Origin: Thermoactinomyces vulgaris
GTDB lineage: Bacteria; Bacillota; Bacilli; Thermoactinomycetales; Thermoactinomycetaceae
Direction: 5' to 3'
NCBI RefSeq assembly: GCF_003688725.1
Contig: NZ_REFP01000011.1
Span: 1 to 64,000 of the forward strand
DNA: 64,000 nucleotides
Under the pieces are notes generated by a model. That model did not search any database, had not been told where the DNA came from, and worked only from the letters and a program-made list of their open reading frames with translations. Position numbers and translations under genes: made by a program. Below, piece after piece: positions 7,799 to 17,336 of this stretch (the first letter of the stretch is position 1; each line of letters starts with the position of its first letter).

Positions 7799-10045
7799 TT
7801 GGCGAAAATGCGTGTATATGAATACGCGAAAAAAGTGAATAAGAGTAGTAAAGAAATATTGCACAGTCTGAAAGACTTAGGCATTCAAGTGAATAACCAT
7901 ATGAGTGTGTTGGATGAAGGAATGATACAAAAATTGGATCAACGTTTAAATCAACAAGAAAAATCTGCAAAAATACAAGATCGTCCGAAAAGCGAAGAAA
8001 ACAAGAAAGCGACGTCCAACGGAAATCATCGGAATAAACAAGAATCTTCCGCTCACAACAAAAAGCGTGCCTCTTCCGGATCAAACCGCAACAGGGGCGC
8101 CCGCGGGCAGGAAGAGCGGAAAGCAAACCATGAGACAAGCCAGCAGGATAAGCGCCAACGCAAAGGAAAGAAAGGAAAGGCCTTCCAGAAAGGAAAAGAC
8201 GGCGCCCGCCGGGACAATGTGAACCGGAAAGGAAAAGGCCGTCAAAAAGGCGAGAAAAAGAAAGAGGCCAAAGAAAAACAAGCTCCGGTACTGCCAAAGG
8301 AAATCACCGTTTCCGGTCCCATGACCGTTGGGGATTTTGCCAAGCTGTTGCGCAGGGAATCTTCCGCTGTCATTAAAAAGCTGATCACGCTTGGAATCAT
8401 GGCCACCATCAATCAGGAAATTGATGTGGAAACGATGACCATCTTGGCAGAAGAATTTGACGTTACCATCCATGTCAAAGAAGAAGTGGATGAAAGCAAC
8501 TTTGAAGAGATCGAAGAAACGGACGCACCGGAGGATTTGGTTGAACGCCCGCCGGTGGTTACGATCATGGGACACGTGGACCATGGAAAAACCACGCTGC
8601 TTGACAAAATCCGCCAAAGTAAAATCACGGAAGAAGAAGCCGGAGGAATCACACAACACATCGGTGCTTATCAGATCGAAGCCAATGACAAAAAAATCAC
8701 CTTTTTGGATACGCCGGGGCATGCTGCATTCACCACCATGCGTGCGCGGGGAGCCCAAGTGACGGATATCACGATTTTGGTGGTCGCCGCCGATGACGGC
8801 GTCATGCCGCAAACGGTCGAAGCCATCAACCATGCCAAAGCAGCCGATGTCCCGATTATTGTTGCCGTCAACAAGATGGATAAACCCGAGGCAAATCCGG
8901 ACCGGGTGAAACAACAATTGACCGAATACGGATTGGTTCCGGAAGAATGGGGCGGGGACACCATTTTTGTCCCGGTATCGGCCTTGACAGGAGACGGCAT
9001 TGACGAATTGCTGGAAATGATTCTGTTGGTGGCCGAAGTTCAGGAACTGAAAGCCAATCCGGATAAACGCGCCCGCGGGGTGGTCATTGAGGCGGAACTG
9101 GACAAAGGCCGCGGAGCTGTTGCCACCGTGCTGGTGCAAAACGGTACGCTGCATGTCGGAGATCCGGTGGTGGCCGGAAATTACTTTGGTAAAATTCGTG
9201 CCATGATCAACGATCAAGGGCGTCGTGTCAAAACGGCACCGCCATCGACACCGGTCGAAATTCTGGGGCTTTCTGATGTGCCGAATGCCGGCGATGCGTT
9301 CATGGTGTTTGAGGATGAGAAAAAAGCGCGTTCCATCGCCGAGAAACGCCAGACGAAACAAAAAGAACAAGAACGCGGAGCCCATTCCCGTGTATCGCTG
9401 GATGATTTGTTCAAACAAATTAAAGAAGGCGAAGTCAAAGAATTAAATGTTATTATTAAAGCAGACGTCCATGGTTCTGCAGAAGCCATGAAACACTCGC
9501 TTGAAAAAATTGATGTCGAAGGCGCACGCGTAAAAATCATCCATGCGGCTGTCGGAGCCATCACGGAATCGGACATCATTTTGGCTTCTGCCTCAAATGC
9601 CATTGTGATCGGGTTTAATGTCCGTCCCGAACCCAATGCCCGGGAGATGGCCAAACAGGAGAAAGTGGACATCCGCTTACACCGGGTCATTTATAAAGCG
9701 ATTGAGGAAATCGAAGCGGCCATGAAAGGTCTTTTGGATCCCGAATATGAAGAGGTCATGGCAGGCATTGCAGAAGTTCGCCAAATCTTTAAAGTCTCCC
9801 GGATCGGAACCATTGCCGGTTGTTATGTCATCGAAGGGAAAGTGGTTCGTGACGGAAAAGCCCGGGTGATTCGTGACGGTGTCGTGATCCATGAAGGTGA
9901 AATTGACACGCTGAAACGTTACAAAGATGATGCCAAAGAAGTGGCACAAGGGTATGAATGCGGGATTACCTTGCAAAACTATAATGACATCAAAGAAGGA
10001 GACCAAATCGAAGTTTACACCATCCAGGAAGTGGAGCGGAAGTAA
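7799..10045 (+). CDS. infB: Translation initiation factor IF-2
   Basis: GTPase that brings fMet-tRNA to the 30S subunit and promotes subunit joining. 748 aa: IF2-N domain ('[18 protein letters not shown]'), a long Lys/Arg/Gln-rich linker (about 60-165), a second IF2-N (about 170-220), G domain with G1 'GHVDHGKT', G3 'DTPGH', G4 'NKMD', then the C1/C2 domains. I set the start at TTG 7799: the product then begins M-A-K-M-R-V-Y as in other Firmicutes and GGGGGTG lies 7 nt upstream; the ATG at 7793 is too close to that site. Confidence 0.96.
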   Translation: MAKMRVYEYAKKVNKSSKEILHSLKDLGIQVNNHMSVLDEGMIQKLDQRLNQQEKSAKIQDRPKSEENKKATSNGNHRNKQESSAHNKKRASSGSNRNRGARGQEERKANHETSQQDKRQRKGKKGKAFQKGKDGARRDNVNRKGKGRQKGEKKKEAKEKQAPVLPKEITVSGPMTVGDFAKLLRRESSAVIKKLITLGIMATINQEIDVETMTILAEEFDVTIHVKEEVDESNFEEIEETDAPEDLVERPPVVTIMGHVDHGKTTLLDKIRQSKITEEEAGGITQHIGAYQIEANDKKITFLDTPGHAAFTTMRARGAQVTDITILVVAADDGVMPQTVEAINHAKAADVPIIVAVNKMDKPEANPDRVKQQLTEYGLVPEEWGGDTIFVPVSALTGDGIDELLEMILLVAEVQELKANPDKRARGVVIEAELDKGRGAVATVLVQNGTLHVGDPVVAGNYFGKIRAMINDQGRRVKTAPPSTPVEILGLSDVPNAGDAFMVFEDEKKARSIAEKRQTKQKEQERGAHSRVSLDDLFKQIKEGEVKELNVIIKADVHGSAEAMKHSLEKIDVEGARVKIIHAAVGAITESDIILASASNAIVIGFNVRPEPNAREMAKQEKVDIRLHRVIYKAIEEIEAAMKGLLDPEYEEVMAGIAEVRQIFKVSRIGTIAGCYVIEGKVVRDGKARVIRDGVVIHEGEIDTLKRYKDDAKEVAQGYECGITLQNYNDIKEGDQIEVYTIQEVERK

Positions 10046-10046
10046 C

Positions 10047-10325
10047 GTGCACATCGGTGTACTGGAGTTTAAGGGGCGGGTGATCGCCTCTTTCTCCCTC
10101 AAAGACAAACGCAGGGTGATTCAAAGCGTCCAGGCAAAAATCAGGAACCGGTTTAACCTTTCCATTGCAGAAGTGGCGGATCAAGACGATCGTCAGTTTG
10201 TTTCGCTTGCAGTCGTGGGGGTCGGAAGCAACCGGATGGTGGTGGAAAAAGAACTGGAACAAGCCCTTCGGCTGCTTGAACAAACGGATGGTTTGGAGAT
10301 CATTGCGGCAGATATCACATTTTAG
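10047..10325 (+). CDS. YlxP-like protein (DUF503)
   Basis: 92 aa; 'SLKDKRRVIQSVQAKIRNRFN' and 'AEVADQDDRQ' are typical of the DUF503 family found between infB and rbfA. The GTG start is 2 nt after the infB stop; translation is probably coupled. Function is not established; its position in the operon suggests a role around ribosomes. Confidence 0.88.
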   Translation: MHIGVLEFKGRVIASFSLKDKRRVIQSVQAKIRNRFNLSIAEVADQDDRQFVSLAVVGVGSNRMVVEKELEQALRLLEQTDGLEIIAADITF

Positions 10326-10346
10326 GTTGACGAGGAGGTTTGATCC

Positions 10347-10706
10347 GTGGCACGGATACGTAACAGTCGTGTGGGTGAACAGATCAAAAAGGAATTAAGC
10401 CAACTTATCCAGCAAGAGTTAAAAGATCCCCGTATCGGATTTGTGACGGTGACTGGTGTCGAAATGAGCGGAGATCTGCAAATTGCCAAAGTTTACATCA
10501 GCGTGATGGGAAGCAAGGAGCAAAAACAAGAAACTTTGACCGGACTGGAAAAAGCCAAAGGTTACCTTCGTTCTGAAATCGGGCATCGTGTTTCGTTGCG
10601 TCATGTTCCCGAACTCATTTTTTCGATTGATCAATCCCTTGATTACAGTGAAAACATTGAACGTCTGCTGCGGGATGTTCATGCACGGGAGAATGAGAAA
10701 CAATGA
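10347..10706 (+). CDS. rbfA: Ribosome-binding factor A
   Basis: 30S maturation/cold adaptation factor with a KH-like fold. 119 aa; 'KELSQLIQQELKDPRIGFVTVTGVEMSGDLQIAKVYI'-type family core (residues about 12-50) and 'LRSEIGHRVSLRHVPELIF' near 75. GTG start at 10347 with GAGGAGG 7 nt upstream. Its stop codon overlaps the nrnA start (ATGA). Confidence 0.96.
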   Translation: MARIRNSRVGEQIKKELSQLIQQELKDPRIGFVTVTGVEMSGDLQIAKVYISVMGSKEQKQETLTGLEKAKGYLRSEIGHRVSLRHVPELIFSIDQSLDYSENIERLLRDVHARENEKQ

Positions 10707-11680
10707 GCCGTTTTGATGAGCTGCTTGCTTTTTTGGAAAAGGCCGACCGGATTTTGGTGGTATCTCATCTTCACCCGGATGGGGATGCGATCAGTTCCAC
10801 TTTGGCGATGGGATATATGTTAAAACAATCCGGCAAGCAAGTGACGATGGTCAACGAAGACCCGGTTCCCCGGAAATTTTCTTTTCTGCCCGGAGTGGAA
10901 GAGATTCAGCCGGCGGAACAGGTTTCCGGCTCCTTCCAATATGTGATTGCTTTGGATTGCGCCGACAAAGAGCGGATGGGCGCCTGCCGTTTCCTGATCC
11001 GGGATGATGCGGTGATCGTCAACCTGGACCATCATGCGACCAATGACCGGTTTGGGGATATCAACATTGTGGTTCCGGAAGCGGCGGCAACCGTGGAAAT
11101 TATTTTTGATTGGGCGGAAGAAAACAACTTCCCCATTTGCGAACCACTGGCGGCATGCCTTTACACCGGTTTGTTGACCGACACGGGGGGATTCCGCTAT
11201 TCCAATACTTCCCCGAAAGTGTTGAGACAAGCCGCCAAGTTGGTGGAGACCGGCATCGAAGCGCATAAGATTGCCGACCGGGCTTTGGAAACCGTAACCA
11301 TGGAGCAGTTAAAATTGCTGCAAGGGGCTTTGTCCACCTTGCAGAAATCAGACGACGGACTCATTGCATGGATGTTTTTAAGCAAAGAGGAAATGGAAAA
11401 AGCGGCGAATTCGTACGAAGCTTTGGATGGCATCGTCAATTATGCGCGAAATATTTACGGGGTGGATGTCGGCATTTTGTACCGGGAAGAGGATGACGGA
11501 ACCATCAAAGTCAGTTTCCGTTCCAGAGAACAGGTTGATGTGGGCCGGGTGGCCAAGGAATTTGGCGGAGGCGGCCATGCCCGTGCGGCGGGATGCAGCA
11601 TGCCCGGGACACTCCGCGAAGTTCACGAGCGCGTTTTCAAAGCAGTTCAGTCCAGGTTGAAGCAGGGGTGTGAAGTTTAA
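10703..11680 (+). CDS. nrnA: Bifunctional oligoribonuclease / pAp phosphatase NrnA
   Basis: Degrades 2-5 nt RNA remnants and dephosphorylates 3'-phosphoadenosine 5'-phosphate (pAp). 325 aa. DHH-DHHA1 architecture: 'SHLHPDGDAISST' (metal binding, about 21-33), 'LDCADKERMG', the DHH motif in 'NLDHHATNDRFGD', and the C-terminal 'GGGGHARAAGC' motif. In many Firmicutes the gene sits here between rbfA and truB, while in B. subtilis it is elsewhere. Starts inside the rbfA stop. Confidence 0.95.
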   Translation: MSRFDELLAFLEKADRILVVSHLHPDGDAISSTLAMGYMLKQSGKQVTMVNEDPVPRKFSFLPGVEEIQPAEQVSGSFQYVIALDCADKERMGACRFLIRDDAVIVNLDHHATNDRFGDINIVVPEAAATVEIIFDWAEENNFPICEPLAACLYTGLLTDTGGFRYSNTSPKVLRQAAKLVETGIEAHKIADRALETVTMEQLKLLQGALSTLQKSDDGLIAWMFLSKEEMEKAANSYEALDGIVNYARNIYGVDVGILYREEDDGTIKVSFRSREQVDVGRVAKEFGGGGHARAAGCSMPGTLREVHERVFKAVQSRLKQGCEV

Positions 11681-12595
11681 ATGGGGTGCCATGGGATTTT
11701 GCCCGTTTTTAAACCAAAAAACTATACATCCCATGATATTGTCGCCATCGTCCGCCGCTTGACAAAGCAAAAAAAGGCTGGTCATACAGGCACGCTGGAT
11801 CCGGAAGTGGAAGGCGTGCTGCCTGTTTGTCTGGGACAAGCCACCCGGTTGGTGGAATATTTGCAGGACCGCCCCAAGCGTTATCAAGGAACCTTGAAAT
11901 TGGGGATTGCCACCGAAACGGAAGATCAGACCGGCGCCGTCATTGCAGAGGCCGAACGGGTGGAACCGGTGGAGCCGGCACAAGTGGAGGAGGTTTTCTC
12001 CCGGTTTGTCGGGGAGATTACGCAGGTTCCACCCATGTATTCGGCCGTGAAAGTGAACGGACGCCGTTTATATGAGTGGGCCCGCGAAGGAAAGGAGATC
12101 GACCGGCCGAAAAGGAAGGTCCACATTTATGAATTAAAATGGACGGGGATGACGCCGGGGGAATATCCGGAAATTCATTTTGAAGTTCTTTGTTCCAAAG
12201 GGACTTATATCCGCACCTTGTGTGTGGACATCGGAAAAGCTTTGGGGTATCCGGCGCATATGGCTTCTCTGGTGCGGGTGCAAAGTGGCCCGTTTCACCT
12301 GGAAGATTGTTACACGTTGGATGAGTTGAAGCAAATCGGGGAGCAAGATGCTTGGGAAAATCATGTCACCCGGTTGGATGAGGGGATTTCGTTCATGCCC
12401 GGCATGATGGTGAATCATGAAGATCTTCAAAAAGTTTATGATGGTTGGAAAATAGAGATTCCTGTTGATGATCAATTGTTCAATGAGAATCAACTGGTTC
12501 GTGTGTATACGGACACCGGTGTTTTTTGCGCTGTATACCGGGTGATTGAAAAGGGCTTGGCGAAACCAGAAAAAGTATTTCGGGATGTGGAGTAG
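11681..12595 (+). CDS. truB: tRNA pseudouridine(55) synthase
   Basis: Makes pseudouridine 55 in the T-loop of tRNAs. 304 aa. Motif 'GHTGTLDPEVEGVLPV' carries the catalytic Asp40; 'RYQGTLKLGIATETED' and 'VKVNGRRLYEWAREG' follow, with a PUA-like C-terminal part. The ATG directly abuts the nrnA stop codon and the truB stop directly abuts the ribF start, so the three are tightly coupled. Confidence 0.96.
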   Translation: MGCHGILPVFKPKNYTSHDIVAIVRRLTKQKKAGHTGTLDPEVEGVLPVCLGQATRLVEYLQDRPKRYQGTLKLGIATETEDQTGAVIAEAERVEPVEPAQVEEVFSRFVGEITQVPPMYSAVKVNGRRLYEWAREGKEIDRPKRKVHIYELKWTGMTPGEYPEIHFEVLCSKGTYIRTLCVDIGKALGYPAHMASLVRVQSGPFHLEDCYTLDELKQIGEQDAWENHVTRLDEGISFMPGMMVNHEDLQKVYDGWKIEIPVDDQLFNENQLVRVYTDTGVFCAVYRVIEKGLAKPEKVFRDVE

Positions 12596-13540
12596 ATGGA
12601 AACGATACATTTAACCTATCCGATGATCGATCAACCAACCGATCAGGAACCGATTGCACTGGCGATTGGTTTTTTTGACGGTGTCCATTTGGGGCATCAA
12701 GCCGTGATCCGAAAGGCGATGGATTTGGCCCGGGAACTGAAGGCGGTTCCGGCGGTCATGACTTTTGATCCGCATCCACGGGAAGTGTTGGGGCAAGAGG
12801 CGATTCACCGTTATCTGACCCCGTATCCCGACAAGTTGGAGCAGTTTGCCCGTTTGGGGGTCAGGAAAGTTTATGTTGTCCGGTTTGACCGGAATTTCGC
12901 TTCTTTGTCAAAAGAAGAATTTGTCACCGACATATTATTGCCGCTTGGTGTCAAAGGCGTGGTGACAGGGTACAATTTTACGTTTGGACACAAAGCGGAG
13001 GGGAAAGCAGAAGACCTGACCGAATTGGGAAAAGGGCATTTCGTCACCGAAATCGTCTCTTTGATCCAACAGGATCAGGGAGTGATCAGCAGCACCAGGT
13101 TGCGGCGGGCGTTGGCCGAAGGGGATGTCAAAACCGCCCGGGACATCCTGGGGCGCCCGTATTCGCTGCAAGGAGAGGTGGTCCGGGGAGATCAGCGGGG
13201 GCGGTTGATGGGGTTTCCCACAGCCAATCTGGACCTGAAGGCTCCGTATTTTGTTCCCGCCCGAGGCGTCTATGTGGTCAAAGCAACCATTGATGAGGTT
13301 TCTTCCTATGGCATCATGAATATCGGAGTGCGTCCCACTTTTAAAAGCGATCAACCGAGTGAAAGGTTGGAAGTGCACCTGCTCGGGCAATCCGGCAACT
13401 ATTACGGCAAGAAATGCAAAGTGGAGTTTTATCATTTCTTGCGCGAAGAGAAAAAGTTTCCGAGCGTGGAGGCGTTAATTCAGCAGATTGAAAAAGACCG
13501 GCAAGAAGCAGAGCGTTGGTTGAAGTTATTTGCACAATAA
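12596..13540 (+). CDS. ribF: Bifunctional riboflavin kinase / FMN adenylyltransferase
   Basis: Converts riboflavin to FMN and FMN to FAD. 314 aa. N-terminal nucleotidyltransferase with 'GFFDGVHLGHQ' (about 25-35), 'TFDPHPREVL' and 'GYNFTFGHKAEG'; C-terminal riboflavin kinase with 'GRLMGFPTANL' and 'RGVYVV'. Last gene of the operon before the separate rpsO promoter. Named ribC in Bacillus. Confidence 0.96.
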   Translation: METIHLTYPMIDQPTDQEPIALAIGFFDGVHLGHQAVIRKAMDLARELKAVPAVMTFDPHPREVLGQEAIHRYLTPYPDKLEQFARLGVRKVYVVRFDRNFASLSKEEFVTDILLPLGVKGVVTGYNFTFGHKAEGKAEDLTELGKGHFVTEIVSLIQQDQGVISSTRLRRALAEGDVKTARDILGRPYSLQGEVVRGDQRGRLMGFPTANLDLKAPYFVPARGVYVVKATIDEVSSYGIMNIGVRPTFKSDQPSERLEVHLLGQSGNYYGKKCKVEFYHFLREEKKFPSVEALIQQIEKDRQEAERWLKLFAQ

Positions 13541-13546
13541 GGCTTG

Positions 13547-13575
13547 TTGTACTCATCTTTTTCTTATGGTATACT
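13547..13575 (+). promoter_or_regulatory. Sigma-A promoter for rpsO
   Basis: TTGTAC (13547-13552), 17-bp spacer, TATACT (13570-13575), just after the ribF stop and 86 nt before rpsO. Confidence 0.75.
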
Positions 13576-13586
13576 GATTCGGTAAC

Positions 13587-13629
13587 AACCCTGGCTCGGA
13601 TCACCGATGCCTCGACGGTGTTCTGGGTT
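13587..13629 (+). promoter_or_regulatory. Structured rpsO leader, possible S15 autoregulatory site
   Basis: The rpsO 5' UTR can fold with an outer stem AACCC (13587-13591) / GGGTT (13625-13629) and an inner stem CACCG (13602-13606) / CGGTG (13616-13620); a TCGG/CCGA alternative also exists. S15 is known to repress its own mRNA through structured leaders in several bacteria, including Geobacillus. Whether this one binds S15 is inference from position and foldability. Confidence 0.5.
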
Positions 13630-13660
13630 ATGGGCGATTGAGCAAAAGGAGGATTTTTCG

Positions 13661-13930
13661 ATGGCATTAACCAATGAACGCAAAAGAGAAATCATCAATG
13701 AATTTAAAACACACGATAATGACACGGGTTCCCCCGAAGTGCAAATCGCGATTTTGACTCATCGGATCAATGAGTTAAACGAGCACTTAAAAGATCATAA
13801 AAAAGATCATCATTCTCGCCGTGGTCTTTTGAAAATGGTTGGTCAACGCCGGAACTTGTTGAACTACTTGAAGAAGAAAGACATTGTTCGTTATCGTGAA
13901 CTGATCAAAAAACTCGGATTGCGTCGATAA
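13661..13930 (+). CDS. rpsO: 30S ribosomal protein S15
   Basis: 89 aa, standard length; binds 16S rRNA at the central-domain three-way junction. Signatures '[19 protein letters not shown]' (residues about 19-37) and '[16 protein letters not shown]' (48-63). ATG at 13661 with AAAGGAGG 8-9 nt upstream; an upstream in-frame extension has no ribosome binding site. Own promoter, leader and terminator. Confidence 0.98.
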   Translation: MALTNERKREIINEFKTHDNDTGSPEVQIAILTHRINELNEHLKDHKKDHHSRRGLLKMVGQRRNLLNYLKKKDIVRYRELIKKLGLRR

Positions 13931-13934
13931 GAAA

Positions 13935-13960
13935 AGCGGGGCGGCATGCCCCGCTTTTTT
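13935..13960 (+). terminator. Terminator after rpsO
   Basis: Stem agcggggc (13935-13942) / gccccgct (13948-13955), loop ggcat, then TTTTT. Confidence 0.92.
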
Positions 13961-14050
13961 ATCATCTCATCTTTTAAAAGAGAAGTGGAAGGAACATACT
14001 GTAAATGTGGAGAAGTATGCTATATTTGTGTTTTTGAGAGGAGGAAATGA

Positions 14051-16177
14051 TTGAAGATGGAACCTCAAACATTTGAGACAGATCTGGCTGGACGAAAATT
14101 AAAGCTGGAAATCGGAAAATATGCCAATCAAGCCAATGGTGCGGTGATGGTGAGATATGGAGACACTTCGGTGCTGGCTACCGCGGTTGCATCCAAGGAG
14201 CCGAAAGACACGGACTTTTTTCCGTTGACGGTAAATTATGAAGAACGTTTGTATGCGGTTGGGAAAATCCCGGGAGGCTTTATCAAGCGTGAAGGCCGCC
14301 CGAGCGACAAAGCCATTTTGGCTTCCAGGCTCATTGACCGCCCCATTCGCCCGCTGTTTGATGAAGGGTTTCGCAATGAAGTGCAAGTGGTGACCACTGT
14401 CATGTCGGTGGATCAGGATTGCTCTTCGGAAATTGCCGCCATGATCGGCGCATCCGTGGCACTTTCCATTTCGGACATTCCTTTCAAAGGACCCATCGGA
14501 GGCGTGGTGGTTGGCCGGGTTGATGGTCAATTGGTCATTAATCCGACGGTGGAACAAATGGAAAAATCCGATCTGCATCTGGTGGTGGCTGGTACGAAAC
14601 ACGGGGTGAACATGGTGGAAGCGGGTTCGGATGAAGTGCCGGAAGAAACGATGCTGGAAGCGATTTTGTTTGGCCACGAAGTGATCAAGGAGCTGGTGGC
14701 TTTTCAGGAACAGATCGTGGAAAAAGTGGGACTGCCCAAAATGGAGCCCGAATTGCATCAGGTCGATCCCGGACTGGAAAAACGCGTGCGGGAACTTGCT
14801 ACCGATTCTTTGATCCAAGCCGTTCAGGTCATTGACAAACAAGAGCGCCAGGATGCGATCGATCAGGTGAAGGAAGAAGTCTTGGCACAGATGGCCGGGG
14901 AACTGACGGAAGAAGAATGGGCCGAGCAAGAAAAAGACATGAATACCGTCTTGGATCAAATCGTGAAAGAAGAAGTGCGCCGGTTGATATTGGAAGAGGG
15001 CAAACGTCCGGATGGACGGGCTGTCGATGAAATCCGCCCGCTTTCCAGCGAAATTGATGTCCTGCCGCGGACACACGGTTCCGGATTGTTCCGACGCGGA
15101 CAAACCCAGGTGTTAAGCGTTTGTACGTTGGGGGCACTCGGCGATGTGCAAATCCTGGATGGTTTGGATTTGGAGGAATCCAAACGCTTTATGCACCACT
15201 ATAATTTCCCTCCGTTCAGCGTCGGTGAAGCAAGACCGATCCGGTCACCGGGACGCCGGGAAATCGGACACGGGGCTTTGGGGGAAAGAGCACTCGAACC
15301 GGTGATTCCTTCCGAAGATGTTTTCCCGTACACCATCCGGTTGGTCTCCGAAGTGCTTGAGTCCAACGGTTCCACTTCGCAAGCAAGTATTTGCGCGTCG
15401 ACGCTTGCCTTGATGAATGCGGGGGTTCCGATCAAAGCACCCGTTGCAGGCATCGCGATGGGACTGGTCAAAGAAGAGGATAATGTTGTCGTGTTAACCG
15501 ATATCCAAGGCATGGAAGACCATCTTGGAGATATGGATTTTAAAGTGGCCGGTACACGAAAAGGAGTTACCGCCCTTCAAATGGATATCAAAATCGAAGA
15601 CATTGACCGGAACATTCTCCAAAGAGCATTGGAACAAGCGCGGAAAGCCAGAATGGTGATCCTGGACAACATGGAAGCCACCATCAAGGAACCGCGAAAA
15701 CAATTGTCCCCATATGCTCCGAAGATTACCACCTTACGGATTCATCCGGATAAAATCCGTGATGTGATCGGACCGAGCGGACGAGTCATCAATAAAATCA
15801 TCGAAGAAACCGGAGTCAAAATCGATATCGAACAAGATGGCCGCATTTTCATCGCTTCTCCGGAAACGGAACAAAACGAACGGGCGAAAAAAATCATCGA
15901 AGATTTGGTTCGTGAAGTGGTGGTTGGCGAAACGTATCTCGGAACGGTCAAACGGATTGAAAAATACGGAGCATTTGTGGAAATCATTCCGGGCAAAGAA
16001 GGACTTGTTCATATCTCTCAACTGGATTTAAACCGGGTCGGAAAAGTCAGCGACGTGGTGAAAGTCGGAGACTCGATCATGGTAAAAGTGACGGAGATTG
16101 ATGACCAAGGACGGATTAATTTGTCCCGCAAAGCTGTGTTAAAAGATGAAGCAGCGAAGAAAAAAGAAAAAATTTAA
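14051..16177 (+). CDS. pnp: Polyribonucleotide nucleotidyltransferase (PNPase)
   Basis: Phosphorolytic 3'-5' exoribonuclease of the RNA degradation machinery. 708 aa: two RNase PH domains separated by a helical domain ('[20 protein letters not shown]' near 80; '[16 protein letters not shown]' near 345), KH domain ('[13 protein letters not shown]', about 570), S1 domain ('[15 protein letters not shown]', about 630). I keep the TTG start at 14051, 7 nt after GAGGAGG; ATG 14057 is the alternative and would shorten the protein by 2 residues. Follows rpsO as in Bacillus. Confidence 0.97.
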   Translation: MKMEPQTFETDLAGRKLKLEIGKYANQANGAVMVRYGDTSVLATAVASKEPKDTDFFPLTVNYEERLYAVGKIPGGFIKREGRPSDKAILASRLIDRPIRPLFDEGFRNEVQVVTTVMSVDQDCSSEIAAMIGASVALSISDIPFKGPIGGVVVGRVDGQLVINPTVEQMEKSDLHLVVAGTKHGVNMVEAGSDEVPEETMLEAILFGHEVIKELVAFQEQIVEKVGLPKMEPELHQVDPGLEKRVRELATDSLIQAVQVIDKQERQDAIDQVKEEVLAQMAGELTEEEWAEQEKDMNTVLDQIVKEEVRRLILEEGKRPDGRAVDEIRPLSSEIDVLPRTHGSGLFRRGQTQVLSVCTLGALGDVQILDGLDLEESKRFMHHYNFPPFSVGEARPIRSPGRREIGHGALGERALEPVIPSEDVFPYTIRLVSEVLESNGSTSQASICASTLALMNAGVPIKAPVAGIAMGLVKEEDNVVVLTDIQGMEDHLGDMDFKVAGTRKGVTALQMDIKIEDIDRNILQRALEQARKARMVILDNMEATIKEPRKQLSPYAPKITTLRIHPDKIRDVIGPSGRVINKIIEETGVKIDIEQDGRIFIASPETEQNERAKKIIEDLVREVVVGETYLGTVKRIEKYGAFVEIIPGKEGLVHISQLDLNRVGKVSDVVKVGDSIMVKVTEIDDQGRINLSRKAVLKDEAAKKKEKI

Positions 16178-16181
16178 AGGA

Positions 16182-16223
16182 AGAGGCAAAGGAAAAGAGT
16201 CAGAGCGAATCTGCCTCTTTTTT
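16182..16223 (+). terminator. Terminator after pnp
   Basis: AGAGGCA (16182-16188) pairs with TGCCTCT (16212-16218) across a 23-nt loop, followed by TTTTT. The long loop makes it a weaker call than its neighbours. Confidence 0.6.
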
Positions 16224-16291
16224 ATATTTATACGACGGTCATAGGGAGTTGTCCGGGAGCATATGGTAGGAAGGAAAGGAGGCGGCAAACT

Positions 16292-17272
16292 TTGTTTCCC
16301 GTTCGTATGGCGACACTGTTCTTATCGGTTTGTTTTATTGTTTTGCTGGTCCAACTTCCCACCATTGAAGCTTATGTGACGGCCGTGAAGAGCGGAGCGG
16401 AGGTGTCGGTGATCTCTTCCGGCTTCAAGACAGACTCCCCGATTGTCGAAAAGATCAAAAAAGAGGCGCCCAAACATCAGATTGCCCCCATCGATGCACG
16501 GCTGGATCCGGTTTGGAAAGCCATTCCGGGGCTGAACGGGCGAAAAGTCGACCTGGAAGCAACGATCGAAAGCACACTCAAGCAAAAAGACAAGCACCGG
16601 ATTCATTGGGTGTATCAGGAAATTCCCCCGAAAATACAACTGGAAGATCTGGGACAGGCACCGGTTTACCGGGGGAACGAAAAAAAACCGGCGGCCGCGC
16701 TGATGGTGAATGTGGCTTGGGGAACGGAATACATACCGGAAATGCTCAAGATTTTCAAACAGGAAAAGGTGAAAGCGACCTTTTTTTTGGATGGTTCCTG
16801 GCTGAAAAAGAATCCCGAAATGGCCAGGCAGTTGGTGAAAGAAGGGCATGAAGTGGGAAATCATGCTTATTCCCATCCTTTGATGAGCCGGATCGGCACC
16901 GGGCAAATCGAAGCCGAGATCGGAAAGACGGAGTCTTTAATCCAAGAAACCTTACAGGTCAAAAGCAGGTGGTTTGCCCCGCCGGCCGGCGATTTTGACA
17001 ACCGCGTATTAAAAATAGCCGAACAATTTCAAATGAAAACCATATTATGGACATTGGATACCGTCGATTGGAAAAAGTCCGTTTCGCCGGAGATGATGGT
17101 GAACAAGGTGGAAAAAGGGATTGCACCCGGCACCTTGTTGTTGACTCATCCGACGGACCGGACGGTCAAAGCGTTGCCGGGGATGATCCGTGCAGGGAAA
17201 AACAAGGGCTTGAAGTGGATGACGGTCAGCGAAATGCTCTCTTCAAAACGAGTGGATTCCATTGAGCAATGA
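16292..17272 (+). CDS. YlxY-like polysaccharide deacetylase homologue, probably catalytically altered
   Basis: 326 aa; N-terminal hydrophobic segment (about 5-25) suggests export or membrane anchoring. The C-terminal half is a NodB-type fold: 'ATFFLDGSWLKKNPEMAR', 'HEVGNHAYSHP' (metal-binding His pair), 'RWFAPPAGDF', 'WTLDTVDWK', and 'LLTHPTDRT'. Motif 1, normally TFDDG with the catalytic base and metal ligand, reads 'VNVAWG' here, so both Asp are missing. The same feature is, as I recall, typical of Bacillus YlxY. TTG start at 16292 after AAAGGAGG. Placed between pnp and mlpA as in Bacillus. Likely a spore- or wall-related role, unproven. Confidence 0.88.
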   Translation: MFPVRMATLFLSVCFIVLLVQLPTIEAYVTAVKSGAEVSVISSGFKTDSPIVEKIKKEAPKHQIAPIDARLDPVWKAIPGLNGRKVDLEATIESTLKQKDKHRIHWVYQEIPPKIQLEDLGQAPVYRGNEKKPAAALMVNVAWGTEYIPEMLKIFKQEKVKATFFLDGSWLKKNPEMARQLVKEGHEVGNHAYSHPLMSRIGTGQIEAEIGKTESLIQETLQVKSRWFAPPAGDFDNRVLKIAEQFQMKTILWTLDTVDWKKSVSPEMMVNKVEKGIAPGTLLLTHPTDRTVKALPGMIRAGKNKGLKWMTVSEMLSSKRVDSIEQ

Positions 17273-17290
17273 TTTATGATTTGATATAGT
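17262..17290 (+). promoter_or_regulatory. Sigma-A promoter for mlpA
   Basis: TTGAGC (17262-17267), 17-bp spacer, TATAGT (17285-17290). It begins in the last codons of the preceding gene and lies 47 nt before mlpA. Confidence 0.65.
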
Positions 17291-17336
17291 AGTGTTGCTT
17301 TTTTGTAGTTTATCAGAGAATTAAGGAGGATCTTAT

